Assembly (NCBI GenBank): GCA_018003015.1
Contig: JAGNEZ010000024.1
Span: 19,491 to 83,490, forward strand
DNA: 64,000 nt
Source: Phycisphaerae bacterium
GTDB lineage: Bacteria; Planctomycetota; Phycisphaerae; UBA1845; PWPN01
Reading direction: 5' to 3'
The notes below the pieces were generated by a model. The model was not told the DNA's origin, searched no databases, and saw only the letters and a program-made list of their open reading frames with translations. Below, piece by piece: positions 16,787 through 24,852 of this stretch. Position numbers and translations under genes: made by a program. Positions within the stretch are counted from its first letter, which is position 1. Every line of letters begins with the position of its first letter.

Positions 16787-18049
16787 TCACTTAGGCTTCT
16801 CCGACGCAGGACGGATGGTGAACCGAATCGCTTTCGGCTGCACCATAAGCCGTTGAAGGGTGATGAGTTCGGACATGGTGCGATCGAGTTGAGTTTGTAG
16901 GGCGGGCAGGCTCGGGGCGGTAGCCAAGTAGGTGTTTGCTCCGCGCTGAGCCAGGAACAGTTCCCATCGAGCGGCCGTAGCCGCTTTGAGCAAGCCGGCC
17001 TGCACGTCCCACGGACCGCCGGGGTGCCAACCGTCGGCCGTGGCAGAGCAGAGATTGACGCCTCGCTCGAGCTCTCTTTCGGGAAAAAACCCCAGGGGTC
17101 GGTCATCAGCCAGAACATCGTAGCGCCCTGCGGACAAACCGCGAATGCTCAGCATGTACTGGTTGAGTTCCTCGGTGATGGGGATCCATCGATAGGACAT
17201 CAGTGGCCAGAAAGGCGCCCAGTTCAACGGGTAGCCCTCGTCGATTCGGGTGAACTCCACCTGAGTCGGTCCACCTGTGAGTGCCTCGACCTTGCAGCCT
17301 TGGGCGTCGAGCAACCTGGGGCCTTGGCAGTCGATTCCGACGAAGGACACTCTGGACGGGGCTCCCAGTCCTTTCAGAATCGCGAACGCCATGGCCAACT
17401 GGCCGAGGTCGTTGAGGTGGACGCCATCTTCGGCGTGCAGTGTCACCTTCTCCTTGTCCGTCTTGGCCTGGGCGTTGGCCTCGAGAATGCGTTTCTGAAT
17501 GCCGCGCATCGTCCGCTGGACGTCGATGGCCCCCTCGCCCAGTTCCCGGGAGATGGCCATCGCCTGATCACCCATCTTCTGCAGCGTTCCCGTCTCGGCG
17601 GTCGCGGGATTCTCCGCGGTGATGGCCGCAGAGCAGATGAACACCCGGACCTTGTGCTTCCTGCACTGTTCCACGATGCCGCGAATGGCGTCGAGATGAC
17701 GGCGGACATGTTCATCGTCGGCCTTCGTACCCCACCCGATGTCGTTGATCCCGTAGGCGACGGTGAGCAGGGTCGCTCCGCGATCGAAGACATCGTGGGG
17801 CAGCCGCCGCAAGCCGCCCTCGGCCGTGTCGCCGCCCCAGCCGGCATTGACGAACTGCACCTTGCGGTTCGGGTAACGTAGCAGGGTGTAATTCTCGACG
17901 TACCGTCCGTAGAGACCCGCGGCGGTGATGCTGTCGCCAAGGAAGACAACCGTGTCACCGTCACGGACGGCGAAGTCGCCCGCCGAAACGTGGGCCGCGG
18001 CCGACAAAAGCACTGAGACGATCGTTGCTGGAAGAACGAACCGATGCAT
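16787..18049 (-). CDS. Secreted SGNH/GDSL-family hydrolase
   Basis: 420 residues from ATG 18049, with GGAGG eight bases upstream. The frame stays open to 18667, but that part overlaps the acyltransferase gene and lacks coding character. A signal peptide (MHRFVLPATIVSVLLSAAAHVSA) is clear. SGNH blocks: VVFLGDSITAAG (catalytic Ser, block I), NAGWGGDT (block II), VAYGINDIGWG (block III, Asn) and EDGVHLND (block V, Asp and His). The C-terminal ~190 residues form an additional domain of unknown role. Members deacetylate polysaccharides or cleave esters; the substrate is not identifiable here. It is about 220 bases downstream of the acyltransferase gene, in the same direction. Confidence 0.88.
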   Translation of the reverse strand: MHRFVLPATIVSVLLSAAAHVSAGDFAVRDGDTVVFLGDSITAAGLYGRYVENYTLLRYPNRKVQFVNAGWGGDTAEGGLRRLPHDVFDRGATLLTVAYGINDIGWGTKADDEHVRRHLDAIRGIVEQCRKHKVRVFICSAAITAENPATAETGTLQKMGDQAMAISRELGEGAIDVQRTMRGIQKRILEANAQAKTDKEKVTLHAEDGVHLNDLGQLAMAFAILKGLGAPSRVSFVGIDCQGPRLLDAQGCKVEALTGGPTQVEFTRIDEGYPLNWAPFWPLMSYRWIPITEELNQYMLSIRGLSAGRYDVLADDRPLGFFPERELERGVNLCSATADGWHPGGPWDVQAGLLKAATAARWELFLAQRGANTYLATAPSLPALQTQLDRTMSELITLQRLMVQPKAIRFTIRPASEKPK

Positions 18050-18267
18050 GGGAGACCTCCGTACGTCCTCACCGGGGTGGACATGGGCGAGACTACGAGC
18101 CCATCCCGCGTGCGTCAACCGCTTCGGAGCCGCCACCTGAGGCGTGACTGGCCCGGCAGAGCATCGGGGAGGGCCGAGCTGGCGAATCCCGCATGGCGGT
18201 TCGCGACTCGCCGGCACGATCTGGCGAGGTCCGGGCTGAACCGGAGGGGGCGTACACCGCGGGACGG

Positions 18268-19641
18268 TCACACCTTGAGGAAGAGCCTCTTGCGGTACAA
18301 AGGAGCCATGAGGACAAGCCACAAGACGCCATACGCCAGGGCGAAGACCAGGGAAGCCGTGTATGGACCACAACCGGTCGCCGGGAAGTGGGCCGCAAAC
18401 CCGTGATGGTAAATCCACGCCTTCATCGAGGGGGCGTCGAGGCCGAAGTTGAAGAAGACCAGGATGCGGCCGAGGATACCCGAGGCGAAGAAGACCAGAA
18501 TGGCGTTGGTCCCAAACACCAGGAACGGCCAGGACCACCGCCGCCAGCCCTTGACGTCGATCAGCCAGTAGCACATGGCCAGCATGTGCATGGCGATTCC
18601 TCCGGCCAGGAGAACGTACGAGCTGGTCCAGATCTTCTTGTTGATCGGAACGCTGTGGCCCATCCACAGGCCGGCGACGATCAGCAGGTTGGCGGCGAAG
18701 AACAGGCCGATGAGCTTGTCGCGGTCGTCGCGCCGGCTGCGGAGCCAGCCTCCGGTCAGCACGCCGAGCAGGCAGGTGCCCACGCCGCCGATGGTGCCCA
18801 GAATGCCCTCAGGGTCGGGCAGCTCGGAGTAGACGTGGCCTCCGAGTAGTCTGGCGTCGAGCCAAGCGTGGAGGCTGCCCTCGGGCCGGGCCGATGCGGG
18901 GTAGCCGTCCGGCGGGACGACGGACCAGGGATGCTTGACCATCCACCAGTATCCGAGCACGACGACGATGGTCGCCAACACCCGTCCGCGCGCCCCGAGG
19001 AACATCATCACCACCGAGGCGAAGAAGTAGCACAGGGCGATGCGCTGGAGCACGCCTGGCACGCGCAACGCCCCGGTCTTGACCGCGGGCGGATGCGGCG
19101 ACTGGAAGTAACCGAAATCGAGGATGAACCAGAGCAAGGCCAAGCCAATCAGCGACCAGGCGGCGATCTTCCATCGCCGGGCGGCGCGGTCCTGGGGCCA
19201 TGCCAGCGGCGGCTGGTGGCGGAACAGGCAGAACAGACCTCCTAACGCCAGGAGGTACGGGGCCATGAGCCGCCAGCTGGGGAAGCTGAACAGGATGAGC
19301 CCGAGGAGAAACAGGATGATCGTGCGGCGGACGACATGCTCGAACAGTCGCCGCCTGCTGGCTCCTTCGCTCAGCCTCCGGTCGAAGGAATAGGTCATGG
19401 CCACGCCGACGATGAACAGAAACGAGGGGAAGACCAGATCGGTGGGCGTCCAGCCGTTCCACGTGGCATGGCCGAGCGGAGCATAGATCTTGCCCCATTC
19501 GCCGGGGTTATTGACCATGATCATCCCGGCGATGGTGATGCCGCGAAAGGCATCGAGCGAAAGGAGGCGGCGGCTGTTGACGAGAGCGGGCTGCGGCGGT
19601 TCGACCGGGGTCTGCGAATCAACGACGGGTTGGTCGGCCAT
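18268..19641 (-). CDS. DUF5009/NagX-type membrane acyltransferase (heparan-alpha-glucosaminide N-acetyltransferase-like)
   Basis: 457 residues. After a short cytosolic start, SLDAFRGITIAGMIMVNNPG and WNGWTPTDLVFPSFLFIVGVAMTYSF are the family hallmarks (COG4299). About ten more hydrophobic segments follow, including IPVNKKIWTSSY-like loops and LVFGTNAILVFFASG. Bacterial members are thought to move acyl groups across the membrane onto sugars; the human relative acetylates terminal glucosamine of heparan sulfate. It begins 12 bases after the phosphohexomutase stop, so the two are co-transcribed. With the SGNH hydrolase and the GT39 enzyme nearby, a role in sugar/glycan modification is plausible. 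Confidence 0.88.
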   Translation of the reverse strand: MADQPVVDSQTPVEPPQPALVNSRRLLSLDAFRGITIAGMIMVNNPGEWGKIYAPLGHATWNGWTPTDLVFPSFLFIVGVAMTYSFDRRLSEGASRRRLFEHVVRRTIILFLLGLILFSFPSWRLMAPYLLALGGLFCLFRHQPPLAWPQDRAARRWKIAAWSLIGLALLWFILDFGYFQSPHPPAVKTGALRVPGVLQRIALCYFFASVVMMFLGARGRVLATIVVVLGYWWMVKHPWSVVPPDGYPASARPEGSLHAWLDARLLGGHVYSELPDPEGILGTIGGVGTCLLGVLTGGWLRSRRDDRDKLIGLFFAANLLIVAGLWMGHSVPINKKIWTSSYVLLAGGIAMHMLAMCYWLIDVKGWRRWSWPFLVFGTNAILVFFASGILGRILVFFNFGLDAPSMKAWIYHHGFAAHFPATGCGPYTASLVFALAYGVLWLVLMAPLYRKRLFLKV

Positions 19642-19653
19642 ATTGGGGGCTCG

Positions 19654-21420
19654 CTACCTGGCCAGGTCGGCGATGACCGCCTGGATCTTGGCGGTCGCGT
19701 TGTTGCGGGCCTGCTCGATGTTATTGCCGGGCCCCTTGGTCAGCACGTAGAACTTGATCTTGGGCTCGGTGCCGCTCGGGCGAGCGATGGCCTTGGTCCC
19801 GTCATCGAGGGTCAGGAACACGACGTCGCTGGCCGGCAGGTTGTACTGGCCGACCACCTTGCCCGTACGAGCGTCCCTGATCTCGCCGGTGGCAAGGTCG
19901 GCCGCGGTCCGGACGGATACACCCGCCACGCGTTCCGGCGGGCGGGTTCGCAGCTTCTGCATCATGGCCTTGATTCGATCGGCGCCGTCCTTGCCCGGCA
20001 GGGTCAGGCTCTTGGCTCCTTCCTGGTAGTAGCCGTACCGCTGGTAGAGATCGAGCAACAGATCGTAGAGCGTCTTGCCCTGGGCGGCGGCCACGGCGGC
20101 CAGGTCGGCGATGTAGGCCGTGCTGGTCACCGCGTCCTTGTCGCGGGTGTAGGTGCAAGGCATGTAGCCATAGCTCTCCTCGGCCCCGAAGATGTAGGTC
20201 TTGCTCGGCTTGCCCGGCGAGCCGGCGGCGTCGAACTGCATCACCTGGTCGCCGATCCACTTGAAGCCGGTCAGGACCTCGATGACCTCTGCCCCGTAGG
20301 AGCGGGCGATGTCCTTCATCATGTCACCCGAGACGATGGTGGTGATCATGGCGGCGTTCTTGGGGAATCGGCCGGAGCGGGTCAGCGTCTCGCAGATGTG
20401 CCAGGTGAGCATGGCGGCGATCTGGTTGCCGGTGATGAGTTCGAACTGGTTGCCCGGGCCGCGCACGGCGATACCCACGCGGTCGGCGTCGGGGTCGGTA
20501 CCGATGACCAGATCGGCACCTTCCCTCTTGGCCAGCTCGATTCCGAGGGTCAGAGCCGCGCCCTCCTCGGGATTGGGGTACTCGACGGTCGGGAACTCGC
20601 CGTCCGGCTTGCCCTGCTCGGGGACAACGATGACCTTCTCGAAGCCGCGGCGCTTGAGGGCCTCGGGGACCAGGGTGATACCTGTGCCGTGCAGCGGGGT
20701 ATAGACGATCTTGAGGTTCTTGCCCTGCTGGCGGGAGATCTCCGGCGACAGGCAGGAGGCGTGGACCTCGGCCAGGAAGGCCTCATCCACCTCGCGGCCG
20801 ATGACGCGGATCAGGCCCTTGGCTTTCGCCTCGGTCACCGGCATGACCTTGATGTTGCCGAAGCCCCCCACCCGGCGGACCTCCTCGATGATCCGCTTGT
20901 CGTGCGGGGGCACGATGGGCACGCCGCCCGTCCAGTAGACCTTGAAGCCATTGTACGCGGGCGGGTTGTGGCTGGCGGTCACGACGACGCCGGCCGTGCA
21001 TTGCAGGTGCCGAACGGCGAAGGACAGCTCCGGCGTCGGTCGCAGGGCCTCGAACAGGTGGGCGGTGATCCCGTTGCCGGCCAGGACGGCGGCGGTCCGT
21101 TCGGCGAAGACGTCGCTTTTGCGCCGGCTGTCGCAGGCGATGGCGACGCCGGCCTTTCTGGCGGCCTCACCCTGGTGGGCAATGTAGTTGGCCAGCCCCT
21201 GGGCGGCGGCACCGACGGTGTAGATGTTTATCCGGTTGAGCCCGGCCCCGATGATGCCGCGCAGGCCGGCGGTTCCGAACTCCAGCTCGCGATAGAACCG
21301 GTCGGTCAGTTCCCTCTCGTCACCCGCGGCCTGCAGCTCGCGAATCTCCTTCTTGTCAGCTTCCGCGATGGCCGGCTCGTCCAGCCAGCTCTTGACCGCC
21401 GATGCAATCGATGCATCCAT
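19654..21420 (-). CDS. Phosphoglucomutase/phosphomannomutase (alpha-D-phosphohexomutase)
   Basis: 588 residues, the length of PgcA-type long-chain phosphohexomutases. EFGTAGLRGIIGAG is near residue 48. The active phosphoserine loop is VVTASHNPPAYNGFK (Ser150). The metal loop is TDPDADRVG, the sugar-specificity loop is FGAEESYGY, and the phosphate-binding loop is RPSGTEPKIKFY near the C-terminus. All four domains are present and intact, so it should interconvert hexose 1- and 6-phosphates in the cytosol, feeding glycogen or cell-envelope sugars. The acyltransferase gene follows 12 bases later. Upstream, 216 bases separate it from the divergent GT39 gene. Confidence 0.94.
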   Translation of the reverse strand: MDASIASAVKSWLDEPAIAEADKKEIRELQAAGDERELTDRFYRELEFGTAGLRGIIGAGLNRINIYTVGAAAQGLANYIAHQGEAARKAGVAIACDSRRKSDVFAERTAAVLAGNGITAHLFEALRPTPELSFAVRHLQCTAGVVVTASHNPPAYNGFKVYWTGGVPIVPPHDKRIIEEVRRVGGFGNIKVMPVTEAKAKGLIRVIGREVDEAFLAEVHASCLSPEISRQQGKNLKIVYTPLHGTGITLVPEALKRRGFEKVIVVPEQGKPDGEFPTVEYPNPEEGAALTLGIELAKREGADLVIGTDPDADRVGIAVRGPGNQFELITGNQIAAMLTWHICETLTRSGRFPKNAAMITTIVSGDMMKDIARSYGAEVIEVLTGFKWIGDQVMQFDAAGSPGKPSKTYIFGAEESYGYMPCTYTRDKDAVTSTAYIADLAAVAAAQGKTLYDLLLDLYQRYGYYQEGAKSLTLPGKDGADRIKAMMQKLRTRPPERVAGVSVRTAADLATGEIRDARTGKVVGQYNLPASDVVFLTLDDGTKAIARPSGTEPKIKFYVLTKGPGNNIEQARNNATAKIQAVIADLAR

Positions 21421-21636
21421 GTTTCACTTGCCCTTGTCAGCCCCGGATGGTTCCGGGGACCGAACCCTTCATGAATCCGGGCCCCTATGGCCACCATGGT
21501 TATAAGCCAAACCGGCGGGAATGGGTAGAACGCGGCTTGGGTTCTTCATATTGTCTTCAGCCAGCGGCTGGTAAAATGGGATCAGCCCTCTGGGCAGGTC
21601 GATGGGTGATAGCGTGGCTTTGATGGTGGCGACAAG

Positions 21637-23709
21637 ATGAGCACGAGTACTGTCTGGGAAGATCTCGACCCGATGATGGCCGCCTCCGCACGGCGGCGGT
21701 GGTGGATCACGCGGACAGGCCTTCTGGTGGTTCTCCTGATCGCCGCGGTCTTGCGGTTCTGGAACCTCGAGGCCAACGAGTTCGGCAACCTCTACTACGC
21801 GGCCGCGGTTCGGAGCATGGCCGCGAGCTGGCACAATTTCCTGTACGCCTCGTTCGACCCGGCGGGTTTTGTTTCCCTGGACAAGCCTCCGGTCGCCTTC
21901 TGGCTTCAGGTTCTCAGCGTGAAGGTCCTGGGGTACTCCGGGTTCGCCCTTCACCTCCCACAAGCTCTTGAAGGTTCTATCGCGGTACTGGTGGTGTACC
22001 TGGTCGGGCGGCGTTTGGCCGGGGATTGGGGTGGTCTGCTGGCCGGGTTGGTGATGGCGGTGACGCCGGCCAGCGTGGCGATCGACCGCAGCAATTTGCC
22101 GGACAGTTGCCTGCTGCTGGTCCTGCTGGTGGCCGGGTCGGTGTTGCTTCGAGCCACGGAGCGGGCCCGATGGGGTTGGTTGCTGGTGGCCACGGCGATA
22201 GTCGGGCTGGGCTTCAACGTCAAGCTGACCGCCGCGTACCTGGTGTTGCCGAGCTTTTATCTGGTGTACTGGCTGGGAGCCCTCGCAGCCCGAGGGACGC
22301 GGGTCGCCCATCTGGCCGCCGCCACGGTGGTGTTGGTGATGGTGTCGCTCTCGTGGCCGCTGTTCGTCGATCTGAGCCCGGCCGATGCTCGGCCGTACGT
22401 CGGTGACACCCAGACCAACTCGGTACTCGGCCTGGCGTTTCATCTTCAGGGCCTGCAGCGGATGGTCGGAAATCGCCCGCCGCCGGGTTCAGGGCCGTCG
22501 AGCCCGCCCGTGACCGACCGGACTCAACCGGGCCCACGGATGCCCGGCCCGCCGTTTGCCCGGGGGCCCGGAACCGGCGAGGAGGAGTTCACCGGCCACG
22601 GCGGCCATCCCGGTCCTCTGCGGTTGGCCAACCGCGACCTGGCGGGGCACGTCACCTGGCTGGTTCCGTTCGCGGCGATCGGGGCGGCATGCATCGTATC
22701 GGTGTTGCCGCGTTGGCGACCCTTGTCGCCGATGCACCAGAACGTACTCCTCTGGGGGGGTTGGTTCGTGACCTATGCTGTTGCGTTCAGCCTCTCGGAC
22801 AGTCCCATTCATCCGTACTATCTGACCCTGGTTGCCGCCCCGGTGGCCATCCTCACCGGCCTTGCGGCGAAGGTGCTGTGGGACACCCGTGAACTCAGCG
22901 GAAACCGCTCCTCACTGCTGGCTCTCGCGCTGCTCGCCACGGCCGGCTGGCAGATATGGACAGCCGCCTCTTATCCGGTGTGGGGACGATGGCTCGCCCC
23001 GATGGTGCTGTCGGGTACGGGGGCTGGAGCGGTCCTGCTGTTGGTGTCGGGCGGAAGATGCTGGTCTCCAACGACTACCCGCAACCTCGGGGCAGCCGGC
23101 ATGGTCGTGGGGCTGGCAGCGCTTCTCCTCTGTCCGGCGGTATGGTCGGCCACGCCGGTTCTTGCGCCGGGGGGGCGCATGGTTCCTGTGGCCGATCCGA
23201 TTCTTCTTGAACGCCGCAACATCCCTGTTGACTCCGCAGAGGCTTGGCGAGCGACCCGGGTGCTCGCCGCGTACCTCGACCATCGCCGTGGGAAGGAGCG
23301 GTACTTGCTGGCCGTGCCGGACATCCACGCCGCATCGCCGCTCATCATTGACTCCAGCGCCAGGGTGATGGCCTACGGCGGCTTCTCTGGCACCGACCCC
23401 ATTCTGAGCGCCGCGCAGTTCTCGGAGATGGTCAAGGAGGGGGAATTGCGGTTTGTCCTCCTCTCCTCAGAGCCGCGTCCCGGCAGACCTGTCGATCACC
23501 GCGACGCGATTGCGGCGTGGGTTCGGGAGCATGGTCGGGAGGTTCCTCGCGCTGAGTGGATGCCGATCGAACCGAGGAGGAACGACAGCCGGTTGCCGCC
23601 ATCGCCGTGGGGTGAGGTTTCCGCGATGCTGCTTCGGCTGTACCAAGGACCTGGCTGTCGGCTATACGAATGCGGGCCCGCAGGCACGGCCACGGGCGCG
23701 GCGTCCTGA
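21637..23709 (+). CDS. Glycosyltransferase family 39 (ArnT/PMT-like) membrane protein
   Basis: 690 residues. The first helix (TGLLVVLLIAAVLRFWNL) is followed by the acidic loop EANEFGNLYYAAAVRSM. FVSLDKPPVAFWLQ then follows, the substrate-binding loop of undecaprenyl-phosphate-dependent glycosyltransferases. About eleven further hydrophobic helices occur up to residue ~510, and then a periplasmic C-terminal domain of ~160 residues. A Pro/Gly-rich loop (~285-320) between helices is unusually low in complexity. The family transfers a lipid-linked sugar to protein or lipid on the outer face of the membrane; the acceptor is unknown. It ends 21 bases from the convergent DUF1611 gene. Confidence 0.88.
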   Translation: MSTSTVWEDLDPMMAASARRRWWITRTGLLVVLLIAAVLRFWNLEANEFGNLYYAAAVRSMAASWHNFLYASFDPAGFVSLDKPPVAFWLQVLSVKVLGYSGFALHLPQALEGSIAVLVVYLVGRRLAGDWGGLLAGLVMAVTPASVAIDRSNLPDSCLLLVLLVAGSVLLRATERARWGWLLVATAIVGLGFNVKLTAAYLVLPSFYLVYWLGALAARGTRVAHLAAATVVLVMVSLSWPLFVDLSPADARPYVGDTQTNSVLGLAFHLQGLQRMVGNRPPPGSGPSSPPVTDRTQPGPRMPGPPFARGPGTGEEEFTGHGGHPGPLRLANRDLAGHVTWLVPFAAIGAACIVSVLPRWRPLSPMHQNVLLWGGWFVTYAVAFSLSDSPIHPYYLTLVAAPVAILTGLAAKVLWDTRELSGNRSSLLALALLATAGWQIWTAASYPVWGRWLAPMVLSGTGAGAVLLLVSGGRCWSPTTTRNLGAAGMVVGLAALLLCPAVWSATPVLAPGGRMVPVADPILLERRNIPVDSAEAWRATRVLAAYLDHRRGKERYLLAVPDIHAASPLIIDSSARVMAYGGFSGTDPILSAAQFSEMVKEGELRFVLLSSEPRPGRPVDHRDAIAAWVREHGREVPRAEWMPIEPRRNDSRLPPSPWGEVSAMLLRLYQGPGCRLYECGPAGTATGAAS

Positions 23710-23730
23710 GGAGCGGGCGAGTCTTTCGGG

Positions 23731-24783
23731 TCAAATCCCGACCTGCCGGCGGATGGCTGCGATCAGATCCTTGCAGCCATGGCGGATGGGATCGGCGGCG
23801 GGCAAGCCAGCGTCGGCGGCGATCTTGCGGACTGCGGCCTCGGCCTCCTCGGCGGCCATCCGAGCGGTGTTGACTGCGACAGCCACGACCTTGCCGGGGT
23901 GCAATGGAGCCAGCAAGGCCTCGTTGATCGCGATCTGCTGCCTGATGGGCGCCACCGGACAGTCGGGCCAGTCGTTATGCAACTGCCGGTCGGGGCGGCA
24001 GACGATGACCATGGCGTCCGGGCACGAACCGTGGAGCAAGCCGAGTGTCACGGCCGAGTAGCCGGGATGTTCAATGGAGCCCTGACCCTCGACGAAGCAT
24101 ATGTCCTTGTCGGCCACATGCTCGACGAGCAGTTCGGTCGCTCCGGCGGTGAAGTCGGAGATCACGTGGTCGATGGCGATGCCCCAGCCTTCGATCATGA
24201 TGCCGGTCTGGCCGGTGGCCACGAAAGCGGCGTTCAGTCCCTGGCGAACGGCTTCCTTGCGTAGCTCGAGGGCGGTGACCATTTTGCCGACGTCGCAATC
24301 GATGCCGATGGTGAGGACGCGTTTGGCCCGGGTGTAGCGGGCCTTGCCTCGGGCGATGTGGCGGATCTGGCCGGCGTCGCGGACATCATGGAGTTTGGCG
24401 TTGTTGGCCTCGGCCAGCTCGGCCAACTCGGGATCGTCGCGGAGCATGACGTGCAGGCCGCTGATGATGCTCAGTCTGGCCTTGAGGGCGTCCACCAGGT
24501 GGCGGCGCATTCGATCGGGCAGGCCGCCGCCGGTGGGGGCGATTCCGATGAGCAGCGCATCCGGCTCCAGCGGCAGGGCATCGGCCACACGGGCGACGAT
24601 CGGCAGGTCGGGGAGGCCGGGGATGAAATCGCCGAGCGGCTTGCCGGCATTGACCGAGTCGAGCACGGCCACACAATCCTGCGGGCGGTAGCGCATCACT
24701 GACGAACCGGTCTTCGACTCGAAGATGCCGAGCGATCCTTCGGTCAGGATCAGCAGACGTCGATACGGCATTTCGAAGAGCAT
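23731..24783 (-). CDS. DUF1611-family P-loop-like protein
   Basis: 350 residues from ATG 24783, chosen because GGAG lies five bases upstream. ATG 24807 is the alternative. Characteristic family segments: ILTEGSLGIFESKTGSSVMRY, then IGIAPTGGGLPD, IGIDCDVGKMVTALEL (an ATP-binding-like loop), VATGQTGIMIEGWGIAIDHVISDF, and CFVEGQGSIEHPGYS. The family (DUF1611, related to DgcN) has N-terminal Rossmann and C-terminal P-loop-like domains. Some members are linked to D-amino-acid or dipeptide metabolism; the reaction here cannot be deduced. No dipeptide epimerase gene, the usual neighbour of DgcN-like proteins, is seen. It starts 69 bases after the dsbD stop, in the same direction. Confidence 0.85.
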   Translation of the reverse strand: MLFEMPYRRLLILTEGSLGIFESKTGSSVMRYRPQDCVAVLDSVNAGKPLGDFIPGLPDLPIVARVADALPLEPDALLIGIAPTGGGLPDRMRRHLVDALKARLSIISGLHVMLRDDPELAELAEANNAKLHDVRDAGQIRHIARGKARYTRAKRVLTIGIDCDVGKMVTALELRKEAVRQGLNAAFVATGQTGIMIEGWGIAIDHVISDFTAGATELLVEHVADKDICFVEGQGSIEHPGYSAVTLGLLHGSCPDAMVIVCRPDRQLHNDWPDCPVAPIRQQIAINEALLAPLHPGKVVAVAVNTARMAAEEAEAAVRKIAADAGLPAADPIRHGCKDLIAAIRRQVGI

Positions 24784-24852
24784 GGGGGCTCCAGCAGTTG
24801 CGGTCATTCTACAGCGGTCACCCATCAGCAATACCGGAACGGGTGCTCACGG

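Noticed and set aside
18050..18667. In-frame N-terminal extension of the SGNH hydrolase
   Set aside because: It overlaps the acyltransferase gene, and the ATG at 18049 has both a strong ribosome site and a signal peptide right after it.
19336..21474. 712-codon open frame on the plus strand opposite the phosphohexomutase and acyltransferase genes
   Set aside because: Composition is Gly/Asp/His/Leu-rich without family motifs. It is a mirror of codon bias in the GC-rich minus-strand genes, which carry complete catalytic motifs.
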